Below, in pieces: positions 16,100-25,705 of a stretch of 64,000 bases of DNA; within the stretch, counting starts at the first letter, position 1, and each line of letters opens with the position of its first letter. Made by a program: the position numbers and the translations under genes. This stretch comes from Xanthobacter sp. NM-25 (GTDB taxonomy: Bacteria > Pseudomonadota > Alphaproteobacteria > Rhizobiales > Xanthobacteraceae), in the NCBI RefSeq assembly GCF_022138605.1, contig NZ_JACBFS010000001.1, forward strand, positions 806,001 through 870,000. Reading direction: 5' to 3'. The notes under the pieces are model-generated. The model was not told the origin of the DNA and searched no databases. It saw only the letters and a program-made list of their open reading frames with translations.

Positions 16100-18468
16100 G
16101 CGGAGTTGAAACCGGCGCAATCGGCATCCAGGGCGAGGGCGTCGGCGCGCGCCTGCCCCGCAAGGAAGACGACCGGCTGATGCGCGGCCGGGGCCAGTAT
16201 ATCGCCGACATCCGCCTGCCCGGCATGCTGGACGTGGCGTTTGTGCGCAGCCCCCTGGCCCATGCCCGCATTCGCGGCATCCACGTGCCCGCCGACATTC
16301 GTGACAAGGTGTTTCTGGCTGCCGATCTCGACGGCGTCTCTCCCATCCGCGCCGTCTCCGGCCTGCCCGGCTTCAAGGTGTCGGAACAGCCGGTGCTCGC
16401 CTTTGAGAAGGTGCGGCAGGTGGGCGAGCTCATCGCCATGTGCGTCGCCCCCACCCGCGCCGAGGCGGAAGACATCGCCGCCCGCGTGGAGCTGGATCTG
16501 GAAGAGCTGCCCGCCCTTTATGACATGCTGGAGGCGCGCAAGCCCGGCGCAGCCCTGGTGCACGAGCACTGGGGCGACAACATCTATCTGGAATCGCAAG
16601 TAAATGTGGGGATCGAGGCGGCCTTCGACGCGCCGGTGAAGATCTCCCGCACCATCTCCACCGCCCGCCAGTGCATGGCCCCCATCGAGGGCCGCGGCAC
16701 GGTGGTGCATCTCGACCACCGCATGGAACAACTGGTGGTCTACACCGCCAGCCAGATGCCGCACATCGTCCGCTCGGGCCTCTCCGAATGCCTGGGCCTG
16801 GAAGAGGGGCAGATCCGCATCATCTCCCCCGACGTGGGTGGCGGCTTCGGCTACAAGGCCATTTTGCTGGCGGAAGAGGTGTGCCTGGGCTGGCTCGCCC
16901 GCAAGCTCAGGCAGCCGGTGCGCTGGCTGGAGGATCGGCGCGAGCACCTCACCGCCAACGCCAATTGCCGTGAGCACCATTACGAGATCACCCTTTATGC
17001 CGATCGCGACGGCACCCTGCGCGGGGTCGATTGCGAGGCGACGGTGGATAGCGGCGCCTATTCGGCTTACCCCTTCTCCGCCTGCCTGGAAGCGGCGCAG
17101 GTGGCGAGCATCCTGCCCGGCCCCTACGACTTTCCCGCCTATCGCTGCCGCACCTGGTCGGTGGCCACCAACAAGTGCCCGATCCTGCCCTATCGCGGCG
17201 TGGCCCGCACCGGCGTGTGCTTCGCCCTGGAAGTGGCGCTGGACTGCCTCGCCGCCGAGCTCAACCTTCCGCCCGAGGTGGTGCGCCTGAAGAATCTGGT
17301 GCGCCCCGAGCAGATGCCGTTCGACAACATCACCAAGAAGCATTTCGACGGCGGCGATTATCCCGAGGCGCTGAAGCGCGCCCTCGAGGCCATCGAGCCG
17401 GAGAAGGTGCGCGCCCGCAAGGCCGCCGGCCCGCCGGACGGGCGGCGCCTCGGCTTCGGCCTCTCCATCTATTGCGAGCAGGGCGCCCACGGCACCTCGG
17501 TCTATTCCGGCTGGGGCATTCCCATGGTGCCCGGCCACGAACAGGCCGGCGCCCGCCTCACTCCCGACGGCGGCCTGGAGCTGCGGGTGGGCGTGCACTC
17601 CCACGGCCAGAGTCTCGAAACCACTTTGGCCCAGGTGGCCTATGAGGTGCTGGGCATTCCGGTGGCCCGCACCCGCCTCGTCTATGGCGACACCGCTATG
17701 ACCCCCTATTCCACCGGCAGCTGGGGCTCGCGGGTGATGGTGATGGCCGGCGGCGCCGTCGCCACCGCCTGCACCGAGCTTTCGGAGCGCATCCGCCGCA
17801 TCGGCGCGCACATGCTGCAGGCCGATCCCGGCGACGTGCGCTTCGAGCATGGCCGCGTGGTGGGCCCCTCCGGCGACATCGGCATCGATGAGATCGCCCG
17901 CACCTGGTATCGCCGCCCGCAGGACCTGCCCGCCAATGTGGACGGTGGCGGCCTGGAGGTCACCGCCGGCTACAAGCCGGTGCGCGACACCGGCACCTTC
18001 AGCTACGCCGCCCATGCGGTGGTGGTGGCCGTCGACCCCGAGGTGGGGGACGTGGAGCTGCTGGATTACGTCATCGTCGAGGATGGCGGCGTGCTGGTGA
18101 ACCCCATGGTGGTGGATGGCCAGATCATCGGCGGCCTCGCCCAGGGCATCGGCACCGCGCTCTATGAGGAGATGCCGTTCGACCGCTCCGGCCAGCCGCT
18201 CGCCTCCACTCTGGCGGACTATCTGCTGCCCGGTGCGCCGGAGGTTCCGGCCCCCTTCATCGGCCATATGGAAACCCCCTCGCCCTATACCCGCTTCGGC
18301 GTGAAGGGCATCGGCGAAGGCGGCGCCATTGCCCCGCCCGCCGCCATCGCCAACGCCGTCAACGACGCGCTACGGCCGCTGGGCGTGGAAATGCTGCGCT
18401 CGCCCATCACCCCGCGCCGCATCGTCGAAAAGGTGCTCGACGCCCGCGCGACGAGGAGGGTGGCATGA
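16096..18468 (+). CDS. Molybdenum hydroxylase large (Mo-binding) subunit
   Basis: This 790-residue xanthine dehydrogenase/CO dehydrogenase family subunit binds the molybdopterin cofactor. Motifs include DVGGGFGYKA (about 245-254), YRGVARTG at 366-373, SWGSRVMV (cofactor contact) and the catalytic Glu741 in KGIGEGGAIAPP. The AYxCSFR loop that carries the Cu-ligating Cys of true CO dehydrogenase is absent; YRGVAR resembles the xanthine or quinoline-type YRGAGR. It is therefore probably an N-heterocycle or aldehyde hydroxylase. With the FAD and 2Fe-2S subunits that follow it forms a heterotrimer. All junctions have 4-nt overlaps. The gene order is L-M-S. Confidence 0.93.
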   Translation: MSGVETGAIGIQGEGVGARLPRKEDDRLMRGRGQYIADIRLPGMLDVAFVRSPLAHARIRGIHVPADIRDKVFLAADLDGVSPIRAVSGLPGFKVSEQPVLAFEKVRQVGELIAMCVAPTRAEAEDIAARVELDLEELPALYDMLEARKPGAALVHEHWGDNIYLESQVNVGIEAAFDAPVKISRTISTARQCMAPIEGRGTVVHLDHRMEQLVVYTASQMPHIVRSGLSECLGLEEGQIRIISPDVGGGFGYKAILLAEEVCLGWLARKLRQPVRWLEDRREHLTANANCREHHYEITLYADRDGTLRGVDCEATVDSGAYSAYPFSACLEAAQVASILPGPYDFPAYRCRTWSVATNKCPILPYRGVARTGVCFALEVALDCLAAELNLPPEVVRLKNLVRPEQMPFDNITKKHFDGGDYPEALKRALEAIEPEKVRARKAAGPPDGRRLGFGLSIYCEQGAHGTSVYSGWGIPMVPGHEQAGARLTPDGGLELRVGVHSHGQSLETTLAQVAYEVLGIPVARTRLVYGDTAMTPYSTGSWGSRVMVMAGGAVATACTELSERIRRIGAHMLQADPGDVRFEHGRVVGPSGDIGIDEIARTWYRRPQDLPANVDGGGLEVTAGYKPVRDTGTFSYAAHAVVVAVDPEVGDVELLDYVIVEDGGVLVNPMVVDGQIIGGLAQGIGTALYEEMPFDRSGQPLASTLADYLLPGAPEVPAPFIGHMETPSPYTRFGVKGIGEGGAIAPPAAIANAVNDALRPLGVEMLRSPITPRRIVEKVLDARATRRVA

Positions 18469-19331
18469 AGCCCGCACCGTTCCGTATCGTCCGCCCCCAC
18501 GACATCGCCAGCGCCGTGGCGCAGCTGCGCCAGTTGGGCGATGGCGCCAAGGTGATGGCCGGCGGCCAGTCCCTCGGCCCCATGCTCAACCTGCGCCTCG
18601 CCACCCCCGACGTGGTGGTGGACATTTCCGGCATCGCCGCGCTGAAGAGCGTGCGCGAGGAGCCGGGCCATGTGGTCTATGGCGCCCTCGTCACCCATGC
18701 CGACGTGGAAGACGGCCGCGTGCCCGACGTGGGCGAACATGTGCTGCGCCGGGTGGCCGCCGGCATCGCCTATCGGGCGGTGCGCAATCGCGGCACCATG
18801 GGCGGCAGCCTCTCCCACGCCGACCCGGCCGCCGACTGGGTGAACGCCCTGTCCGCCCTCGATGCGGCGGTGGAGATCGAAGGTCCCGCCGGCCGGCGCA
18901 CCCTCGCTCTGTCGGCCTTCCTCACCGGTGCCCTCAGCACTGCCCTTGGCGAGGGTGAATTCGTGGTGGCGGTGCGGGTGCCGAAGCTACCCGCCTCAGC
19001 CCGCTTCGGCTATGCCAAGCACTGCCGCAAGGTGGGCGAGTTCGCCCATGCGGTGGGCGCGCTCGTGGTGGATCCCACCGCCGGCACCGCCCGCGCCCTG
19101 ATGGGCGCCATCGACGCCCCGCCTTTGGTGCTGGCCGACGCCCGCATCCTGTTCGGCGGCGCCATCGATGGCGATTTCGCCGCCCGTTTCGATGCCGAGG
19201 CCGCCGGCGCCGCCCTTGCCGCCGCCGGCCTCGCCGATGCGGTCGACCGCCACATCCATGTGGAAGTGCTGCGCCGGGCGGTCCGCCAGGCCGCCGGCCT
19301 GTTTTCTCCCGAAACCCGGAGCGCCGCATGA
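18465..19331 (+). CDS. Molybdenum hydroxylase FAD-binding (medium) subunit
   Basis: The 288-residue subunit is of the CoxM type. It carries electrons from the 2Fe-2S clusters to an external acceptor through FAD. The two flavin motifs are clear: AGGQSLGPMLNLRL at about 31-44 and RNRGTMGGSLSHADPAAD at about 108-125. The length is normal for the family. It overlaps both the large subunit gene and the 2Fe-2S gene by 4 nt, so the three subunits are made together. The natural electron acceptor cannot be told from this sequence. Confidence 0.93.
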   Translation: MKPAPFRIVRPHDIASAVAQLRQLGDGAKVMAGGQSLGPMLNLRLATPDVVVDISGIAALKSVREEPGHVVYGALVTHADVEDGRVPDVGEHVLRRVAAGIAYRAVRNRGTMGGSLSHADPAADWVNALSALDAAVEIEGPAGRRTLALSAFLTGALSTALGEGEFVVAVRVPKLPASARFGYAKHCRKVGEFAHAVGALVVDPTAGTARALMGAIDAPPLVLADARILFGGAIDGDFAARFDAEAAGAALAAAGLADAVDRHIHVEVLRRAVRQAAGLFSPETRSAA

Positions 19332-20521
19332 ACGCGCCCGTCACAACGGCGAACCCCACCGAGACCGTGCGCCTCACCCTCAATGGCCGGCCCGTCGCCG
19401 CCGAGGTGGAGGCCCGCACCAATCTCGTGGATTTCGTCCGCGACACGCTGGACGTCACCGGCACCCACATCGGCTGCGAGCATGGCGTGTGCGGCGCCTG
19501 CACGGTGCTGGTGGATGGGGAGCCGGCCCGCTCCTGCCTCACTTTCGCCAGCGCCTGCTCCGGCGCCTCGGTGACCACCATCGAGGGGCTCGACGACGAC
19601 GCCATCGCCGCCGAGCTGCGCGCCGCCTTCAATCGCGAGCATGCCTTGCAGTGCGGCTTCTGCACCCCCGGCATGCTGGTGTCGTCGCGCGATCTGGTGC
19701 TGCGCCTGCCGGAGCCGGATGAGCACCGCATCCGCATGGGCCTTGCCGGCAACCTGTGCCGCTGTACGGGCTATGCGGGCATCGTCAAGGCGGTGGCTTC
19801 GGTGATCGCCGATCGCCGCGCCCGTGGCATCGGCCCGCGCACCGCCGAGCGGCCGCTGGGCCCGGTGGGCGCGCACGCTGGCACTGACACCATTGTGGCA
19901 CCGCTCGCCACGGCGGACGCCGCCCGCCCGGCGGCCCTGCCCACCATGCTGGCGGAGGACTTCACCCCGGCCCACAGCTTCGACCAGAGCTTCGATCTGC
20001 CATTCCCGCCGGACCAGGTGTTCGCGGTGTTCGGCGCCATCCGCGAGGTGGCGGCCTGCCTGCCCGGCGCGGTGGTGGAGGCGATGCCGGCGCCGGACCG
20101 GGTGGAGGGCGGCATGCGCCTCAAGCTCGGCCCCATCGCCACCACCTTCCGCGGCACCGCCCGCATCAGCCGCGACGCGGAAACCCGCAGCGGCGTCATC
20201 CTCGGCGCCGGCGGCGATGGCCGCTCCAGCACCCAGGGCGAGATCCGCTATCGGGTCACCGAGGGTGCCGCCCCCGGCACCAGCCGGGTGGCGCTCACCG
20301 TGGGCTACACGCTGAAGGGGCCGCTTGCCCAATTCAGCCGCCCCGGCCTGGTGCGCGAGGTGGCGGGCCGGCTGATCGCCGATTTCTCCGCCAACCTCGA
20401 CGCCCACCTCAAGGGCGCCCCGGCGCCCGCTGCCGCCAGCGGCGGCGTCAACCCCATCCGGCTCGTGCTCTCCCTCATCGGCGCCCGTCTCAGGGCGCTG
20501 CTGGGGCGGGCCGAGCCCTGA
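19328..20521 (+). CDS. Fusion of Mo-hydroxylase 2Fe-2S subunit and CoxG-like domain
   Basis: The 397-residue protein joins two families. Residues 1-165 are a standard CoxS-type small subunit, with Cys50, 55, 58 and 70 for the plant-type cluster and Cys109, 112, 144 and 146 for the second. After an Ala/Pro-rich linker, about 217-397 is a CoxG/SRPBCC domain (FDLPFPPDQVFAVF, CLPGA, GPIATTFRGTARI) ending in an amphipathic helix (PIRLVLSLIGARLRALL). CoxG is known as a membrane-recruiting or assembly partner of CO dehydrogenase. The fusion suggests that this hydroxylase is tethered to the inner membrane face, or to its electron acceptor, through its small subunit. The frame is continuous, with no sign of error. 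Confidence 0.92.
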   Translation: MNAPVTTANPTETVRLTLNGRPVAAEVEARTNLVDFVRDTLDVTGTHIGCEHGVCGACTVLVDGEPARSCLTFASACSGASVTTIEGLDDDAIAAELRAAFNREHALQCGFCTPGMLVSSRDLVLRLPEPDEHRIRMGLAGNLCRCTGYAGIVKAVASVIADRRARGIGPRTAERPLGPVGAHAGTDTIVAPLATADAARPAALPTMLAEDFTPAHSFDQSFDLPFPPDQVFAVFGAIREVAACLPGAVVEAMPAPDRVEGGMRLKLGPIATTFRGTARISRDAETRSGVILGAGGDGRSSTQGEIRYRVTEGAAPGTSRVALTVGYTLKGPLAQFSRPGLVREVAGRLIADFSANLDAHLKGAPAPAAASGGVNPIRLVLSLIGARLRALLGRAEP

Positions 20522-20588
20522 TCTCAAGACCCTGAGTGCCCCGAAAAACCAACCGAACCAGAGTGCCCTGAAGGAACTGGAGACCAAA

Positions 20589-21743
20589 ATGCAGCTGACC
20601 CGCCGGACCACCCTCGCCGCCATGGCGCTGGCCCTCATGTCGAGCACCGCGTTTGCGCAGGACACCATCAAGATCGGCATCAACCAGCCGCTCACCGGCC
20701 CGTTCGCCGCTTCCGGCACCTATGTGACCAACGGCGCCAAGATCGCCGCCGACGAGATCAACGCCAAGGGCGGCGTGCTCGGCAAGAAGATCGAGCTGGT
20801 GGTCGAGGACAACAAGAGCAACCCCACCGAGGCCGCCGCCGTCACCGAGAAGCTGATCACCTCCGACAAGGTGCCGGTGCTGCTGGGCGCCTGGGGCTCC
20901 AGCCTGACCCTCGCCGCCATGCCGAAGCTGGAGGAATACTCCGTGCCGATGCTGGTGGAGACCTCCTCCTCGGGCAAGATCACCAAGTCCGGCAACCCTT
21001 ACGTCTTCCGCATCTCCCCGCCGTCCTCGGTGGAAGCCCAGGCGTTCGAGCCCATCGCCAAGAAGCTTGGTATCAAGAAGGCCGATTTCCTGGTCATCAA
21101 CAATGACTGGGGCCGCGGCGCCGCCGTCGAATTCTCCAAGGTGCTGAAGGATAACGGCATCGAGGTGGGCCTGGTGGAGACCATGGACCAGTCCTCCCAG
21201 GACATGACCGCCCAGCTCGCCAAGCTGAAGGCCTCCGACGCCGACACCCTGATGATCACCGCGGCGGTGGACCAGCTGACCCTGCTGTTCAAGCAGATGG
21301 CCGCGCTCGGCATCAAGAAGAAGGTCATCACCACCGGTGGTTCGCAGAACCCCGACCAGCTGGTGGCCCAGGCCGGCTCCACCGCCAACGGCACCCTGCA
21401 CCTGGTGGCGTTCGCCCCCTGGTGGCCGGAGAAGAGCCCGAACCCTGAGGAGGCCAACGCCTTCATCACCGAGTGGAAGAAGCGCGGCTACGACTTCGCC
21501 GGCACCACCGAGAGCTTCCGCGGCTATGACGGCATCCGCACCATCGCGGCCGCCATCGAGGCCGGCGGCGCCGCCGACCCGGCCTCCATCCAGAAGGGCT
21601 TCTGGAAGGTGAACATCGTCGGCCTCAACGGCCCGATCAAGTTCGAGAAGGAAGGCCCGGCCGGCAAGGAAAGCGGCCAGAGCAAGCCGGAGGTGTATCT
21701 GATCGAGATCGCCGACGGAAAGATCAAGCCCGCCAACCCCTGA
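20589..21743 (+). CDS. Liv-type ABC transporter substrate-binding protein
   Basis: The 384-residue periplasmic binding protein has a signal peptide (LAAMALALMSSTAFAQ, cleavage before DTIKIG at about residue 24). The Leu/Ile/Val-binding fold follows (IGINQPLTGPFAASG, GGVLGKKIELVVEDNKS). Members of this family bind amino acids, but also amides, urea or aromatic compounds. In this operon it probably delivers the substrate of the Mo hydroxylase or hydrolases. It starts 67 nt after the fused subunit gene. The codon use seems smooth. GC-rich hairpins in the 192-nt gap that follows may raise its level relative to the membrane subunits. Confidence 0.92.
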   Translation: MQLTRRTTLAAMALALMSSTAFAQDTIKIGINQPLTGPFAASGTYVTNGAKIAADEINAKGGVLGKKIELVVEDNKSNPTEAAAVTEKLITSDKVPVLLGAWGSSLTLAAMPKLEEYSVPMLVETSSSGKITKSGNPYVFRISPPSSVEAQAFEPIAKKLGIKKADFLVINNDWGRGAAVEFSKVLKDNGIEVGLVETMDQSSQDMTAQLAKLKASDADTLMITAAVDQLTLLFKQMAALGIKKKVITTGGSQNPDQLVAQAGSTANGTLHLVAFAPWWPEKSPNPEEANAFITEWKKRGYDFAGTTESFRGYDGIRTIAAAIEAGGAADPASIQKGFWKVNIVGLNGPIKFEKEGPAGKESGQSKPEVYLIEIADGKIKPANP

Positions 21744-21935
21744 GCGGCGCGCAGCAACGGGTGTGGATGAGGGACGCACAGCCCCTCCTCCCATGGCTGC
21801 GGCGGGACTGCCCCCGCCGCGGCCGCCCGGCCCCCTCGCGGGACCTCCGGACCACCGCCCGCCGGAGCCTCCCGACCCGGCGCGCCCCTCGCGGGCCGCG
21901 CCCTTGCCCCGAATGCGACCCAACGGACAGGCCAG

Positions 21936-22808
21936 ATGGACCAACTCCTGCAACACGTCGTCAACGCGCTGGTGCTCGGCGGCACCTATGCGCTCCTGGG
22001 CATCGGCCTCACCCTGATCTTCGGCATCATGAACGTGGTGAACTTCACCCACGGCGCGCTCTACACCTTCGGCGCCTATGCCATGTATCTGGCGGCCGTC
22101 GCCCTCGGCCTCAATTTCTTCGTGGCCCTGCCGGTGGCCCTGGTGGCGGGCCTCGCGCTCGGCGCCCTGCTCGAATTCGTCCTGCTGCGGCCGCTGCGCC
22201 GCTCCGACATCGACACCACCATGCTGGTGATGATCGGCGCCGGCATTATCCTGCAGTCGGGCACCTTGTGGATTTTCGGCGGCGTCGCCAAGGCGGTGCC
22301 CACCCCGTTCCCGGCCGAACCGCTGGTGATCGGGCCGGTGTCGGTGTCCTATGTGCGGCTGTTCGTGCTGGCGGCGGCACTGGCGCTGATCGCGCTCACC
22401 TACGTCACCATCAACGGCACCAAGCTCGGCCGCGCCATGCGCGCCACCTTCCAGGACCACGACACCGCCGCCCTCATGGGCGTCAACGTCTCACTCATCT
22501 ACACCGCCACCTTCGCCATCGGCTCGGCGCTGGCCTCGGCGGCGGGGGCGCTGCTCGGCCCGGTCTATGTGGTGTTCCCGCAGATGGGTGACCTTGCCGC
22601 GGTGAAGGCGTTCGCCATCGTCATCCTGGGCGGGCTCGGCTCCATCTCCGGTGCCACCATCGGCGGCTTCATCCTGGCATTCGCGGAAGAGCTGGGGGCG
22701 GGCTACATCTCGTCCGGCTACCGCGATGCCATGGGCTTTCTCATCATTATCGCGGTGCTGCTGGTGAAGCCGACCGGCCTGTTCGCCCGCGCGGAGCGCA
22801 TCGGATGA
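21936..22808 (+). CDS. ABC transporter permease, LivH type
   Basis: The 290-residue inner-membrane permease of the branched-chain amino acid type (HAAT family) has about eight hydrophobic segments. The family's opening pattern GGTYALLGIGLTLIFGIMNVVNFTHG is readable as consecutive shorter motifs at residues 12-37. It pairs with the LivM-type permease, whose ATG overlaps its stop by 4 nt, to form the translocation channel. The gene is preceded by a 192-nt GC-rich spacer after the binding protein gene. That spacer contains stem-loops such as CTCCGG...CCGGAG and no gene. Confidence 0.93.
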   Translation: MDQLLQHVVNALVLGGTYALLGIGLTLIFGIMNVVNFTHGALYTFGAYAMYLAAVALGLNFFVALPVALVAGLALGALLEFVLLRPLRRSDIDTTMLVMIGAGIILQSGTLWIFGGVAKAVPTPFPAEPLVIGPVSVSYVRLFVLAAALALIALTYVTINGTKLGRAMRATFQDHDTAALMGVNVSLIYTATFAIGSALASAAGALLGPVYVVFPQMGDLAAVKAFAIVILGGLGSISGATIGGFILAFAEELGAGYISSGYRDAMGFLIIIAVLLVKPTGLFARAERIG

Positions 22809-23845
22809 CACGGCTTATCGCGCCCTTGTTCCTGGTGGTCTTCGCCCTGGTGCCCCTGTGGCTGAACGACCCCTATCTCATGAACGCCCTCATCATCACG
22901 GGCATCTTCACCATCTGCGCCATGAGCCTGAACCTGCTGCTCGGCTATACCGGCCAGCTCAGCCTCGGCCATGTGGCCTTCTTCGGCATCGGCGCCTATG
23001 TGAGCGCGCTGACGGCGCTCGGCTTCGACGTGAGCCTGCCGTTCGGCCTCCGCATCACCCATGAAGGGGGCTCGCCGCTGCTGGGCTTCGTGCTCGCCAT
23101 CCTCATCACCGGCGTCACCGGCTATCTCATCGGCCGGCTGTCGTTCCGGGTGCGCGGCGCCTATTTCGTCATCGTCACCATCTCGTTCGCCGAAGTGGTG
23201 CGGCTCGTCGCCCTGAATTGGGTGGAGCTGACCCAGGGGCCCCTCGCCCTCACCTCCATTCCCAACATGACGCTGCCCCTGCCGGGCCTCGGCGACCTCA
23301 CCCTGCGCACCAAGATGCAGAATTACTATCTGGTGCTGGGGGTGGCGGTGCTGAGCTATCTGGTGGTGGCCCGCCTCGTCGCCTCGCGCTTCGGCCGCGC
23401 CATGCGGGGCCTCAAGGAGAACGAGTCCCTCGCCCTGTCGCTGGGCGTCAACGCCACCCGCACCCTCACCATCGCCGCCACCGTCTCGGCGGCCATGGCG
23501 GGCGCGGCGGGCAGCCTCTACGCCCATTACATCCGCATCATCGATCCGGACGTGTTCCTGTTCTCCTACACCGTCACCATGGTCATCATGGTGGTGGCGG
23601 GCGGCAAGGGCAGCCTTGCCGGTCCGCTGGTGGGCGGCCTCATCTTCGGGCTCCTGCCCGTCGCTTTGCGGCCGGTGATGGCGCCGGAGGCGCAGTGGAT
23701 CGTCTATGGCGGCATCCTCATCGCTATCCTGTTCGTGATGCCCAACGGCATCGTGCCGGCGCTCGCCAACCTCACGGCGCGCCGCCGGCCGGCATCCCTC
23801 ACCAAGACGCCCGAAACCCCGGCGGAAGCGGGAGCCCAATCATGA
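22805..23845 (+). CDS. ABC transporter permease, LivM type
   Basis: The 346-residue integral membrane protein is the second permease of the Liv-type importer. It has the family's GYTGQLSLGHVAFFGIGAY motif near residue 48, and many hydrophobic helices, including GAYFVIVTISFAEVVRL. The C-terminal tail (LTARRRPASLTKTPETPAEAG) is soluble and variable. It overlaps both livH and livG type genes by 4 nt, consistent with co-translation of the transporter. Confidence 0.93.
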   Translation: MTRLIAPLFLVVFALVPLWLNDPYLMNALIITGIFTICAMSLNLLLGYTGQLSLGHVAFFGIGAYVSALTALGFDVSLPFGLRITHEGGSPLLGFVLAILITGVTGYLIGRLSFRVRGAYFVIVTISFAEVVRLVALNWVELTQGPLALTSIPNMTLPLPGLGDLTLRTKMQNYYLVLGVAVLSYLVVARLVASRFGRAMRGLKENESLALSLGVNATRTLTIAATVSAAMAGAAGSLYAHYIRIIDPDVFLFSYTVTMVIMVVAGGKGSLAGPLVGGLIFGLLPVALRPVMAPEAQWIVYGGILIAILFVMPNGIVPALANLTARRRPASLTKTPETPAEAGAQS

Positions 23846-24631
23846 GCGCCATTTTGAGCGTGGAGCACGTGGGCATGCGGTTCGGCGGGCTCACCGCCAT
23901 CGCCGACCTGCATTTCGACGTGAAACCGGGCGAGATCCTGAGCCTGATCGGCCCCAACGGCGCCGGCAAGACCACCGCCTTCAACATCATGACCGGCTTC
24001 CTGAAGCCCACCACCGGCCGGGTGCTGTTCGAGGGCCGCGATCTCGCCAAGACCAAGCCCAACGAGATCGCACGGCTGGGCCTCGCCCGCACCTTCCAGC
24101 GCACCAGCGTGTTCGCCAACGACACGGTGCTCGACAATGTGCTGATCGGCCTTCAGCGTTTTGGCGAGCCGAGCCTGCTGGAGCGGCTGCTGCCCACCCC
24201 GCGCGCCCTGGCGCTGGAGAAAGAGACCCGCGCCCGGGCCGAGGCGATCATCGACATGGTGGGCCTCAGCGCCCGCGCCCATGAGAAGGCCGGTTCCCTC
24301 TCCTATGGCGAGCAGCGGCTGGTGGGCTTCGCTTTGGCGCTCGCCATCGAGCCGCGCATGCTGCTGCTCGACGAGCCGGTGTCCGGCATGAACGCCTCGG
24401 AAACCCAGAGCTTCGTCGGTCTGGTGCGCAAGGTGCGCGACGCGGGCGTCACCATCCTCCTGGTGGAACACGACATGCCCATGGTGATGGAGGTTTCAGA
24501 CCGCATCGTCTGCCTCAACTATGGCCGGCTGATCGCCGAAGGCACCCCGGCCGAGATCCGCAACGATGCGGCGGTGATCGAGGCCTATCTCGGCAAGAGC
24601 GCCGCCAAGCTGGATCTGAAGGAGGCCGCCA

Positions 24632-24639
<8 letters not shown>
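23842..24639 (+). CDS. ABC transporter ATP-binding protein, LivG type
   Basis: This 265-residue ATPase of the Liv importer has Walker A GPNGAGKT near residue 39, the signature LSYGEQRLVGFALAL and Walker B MLLLDEPVSGMN, followed by the H-loop VEHDM. The ATG at 23842 overlaps the end of the LivM-type gene by 4 nt. The frame is open further upstream, but that part lies inside livM. It acts as a heterodimer with the LivF-type ATPase encoded next, whose start overlaps its end by 8 nt. Confidence 0.93.
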
Positions 24640-25336
<697 letters not shown>

Positions 25337-25342
25337 CCGCCC

Positions 25343-25368
25343 AAAGCCGCCCTCCGGGGCGGCTTTTT
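25343..25368 (+). terminator. Rho-independent terminator of the catabolic/liv operon
   Basis: AAGCCGCC pairs with GGCGGCTT around a short loop and is followed by a run of five T. It sits just after the LivF-type stop and ends the operon that begins at 13965. The remaining 70 nt to the tRNA hold nothing I can identify. Confidence 0.9.
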
Positions 25369-25436
25369 CACGCCAGGCGCAGGTGAGCCCACGGCCGGCG
25401 CCATGCGGTGCGAGATCGGTGATGTGAGGGGAGCGT

Positions 25437-25511
25437 TGGAGCGGGCGATGGGAATCGAACCCACGACATACAGCTTGGGAAGCTGTCGTTCTACCACTGA
25501 ACTACGCCCGC
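25437..25511 (-). tRNA. tRNA-Gly (anticodon CCC)
   Basis: The reverse strand folds into a cloverleaf. The acceptor stem pairs GCGGGCG with CGCCCGC. The D arm contains GTTCAGTGGTAGAAC, the anticodon stem is ACAGC/GCTGT with loop TTCCCAA (anticodon CCC, reading GGG), and the T arm contains GTGGGTTCGATTCCCAT. The discriminator base is followed by an encoded CCA (25437-25439). No integrase or repeated 3' end is nearby, so there is no sign that it serves as an attachment site. Confidence 0.96.
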
Positions 25512-25705
25512 ACGTGGCGGCACCATAGACAAGGCGCCGCCTCCTCAGCAAGGGGGAAACGCCGACTTACCCACCGCCGCGCCATCCCATTCTGGCGGAA
25601 AGCCCCCGGCCACCGCCGGCCGCGCCCCTCCCCGATGCGCGCTCCGCTCTTGTGGTTCGCGGCCCCCCGTGGCACCTGTGCGCCGCAACACAAGGAGAGG
25701 ACCCG

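Noticed and set aside
16096..20521. Carbon monoxide dehydrogenase
   Set aside because: The AYxCSFR active-site loop is missing and no coxDEF accessory genes are present. The CoxG-like domain alone does not make it a CO dehydrogenase.
25437..25511. tRNA-Gly as an integration site for a genomic island
   Set aside because: There is no integrase, no repeated tRNA end and no change in composition beside it. The catabolic operon ends in its own terminator.
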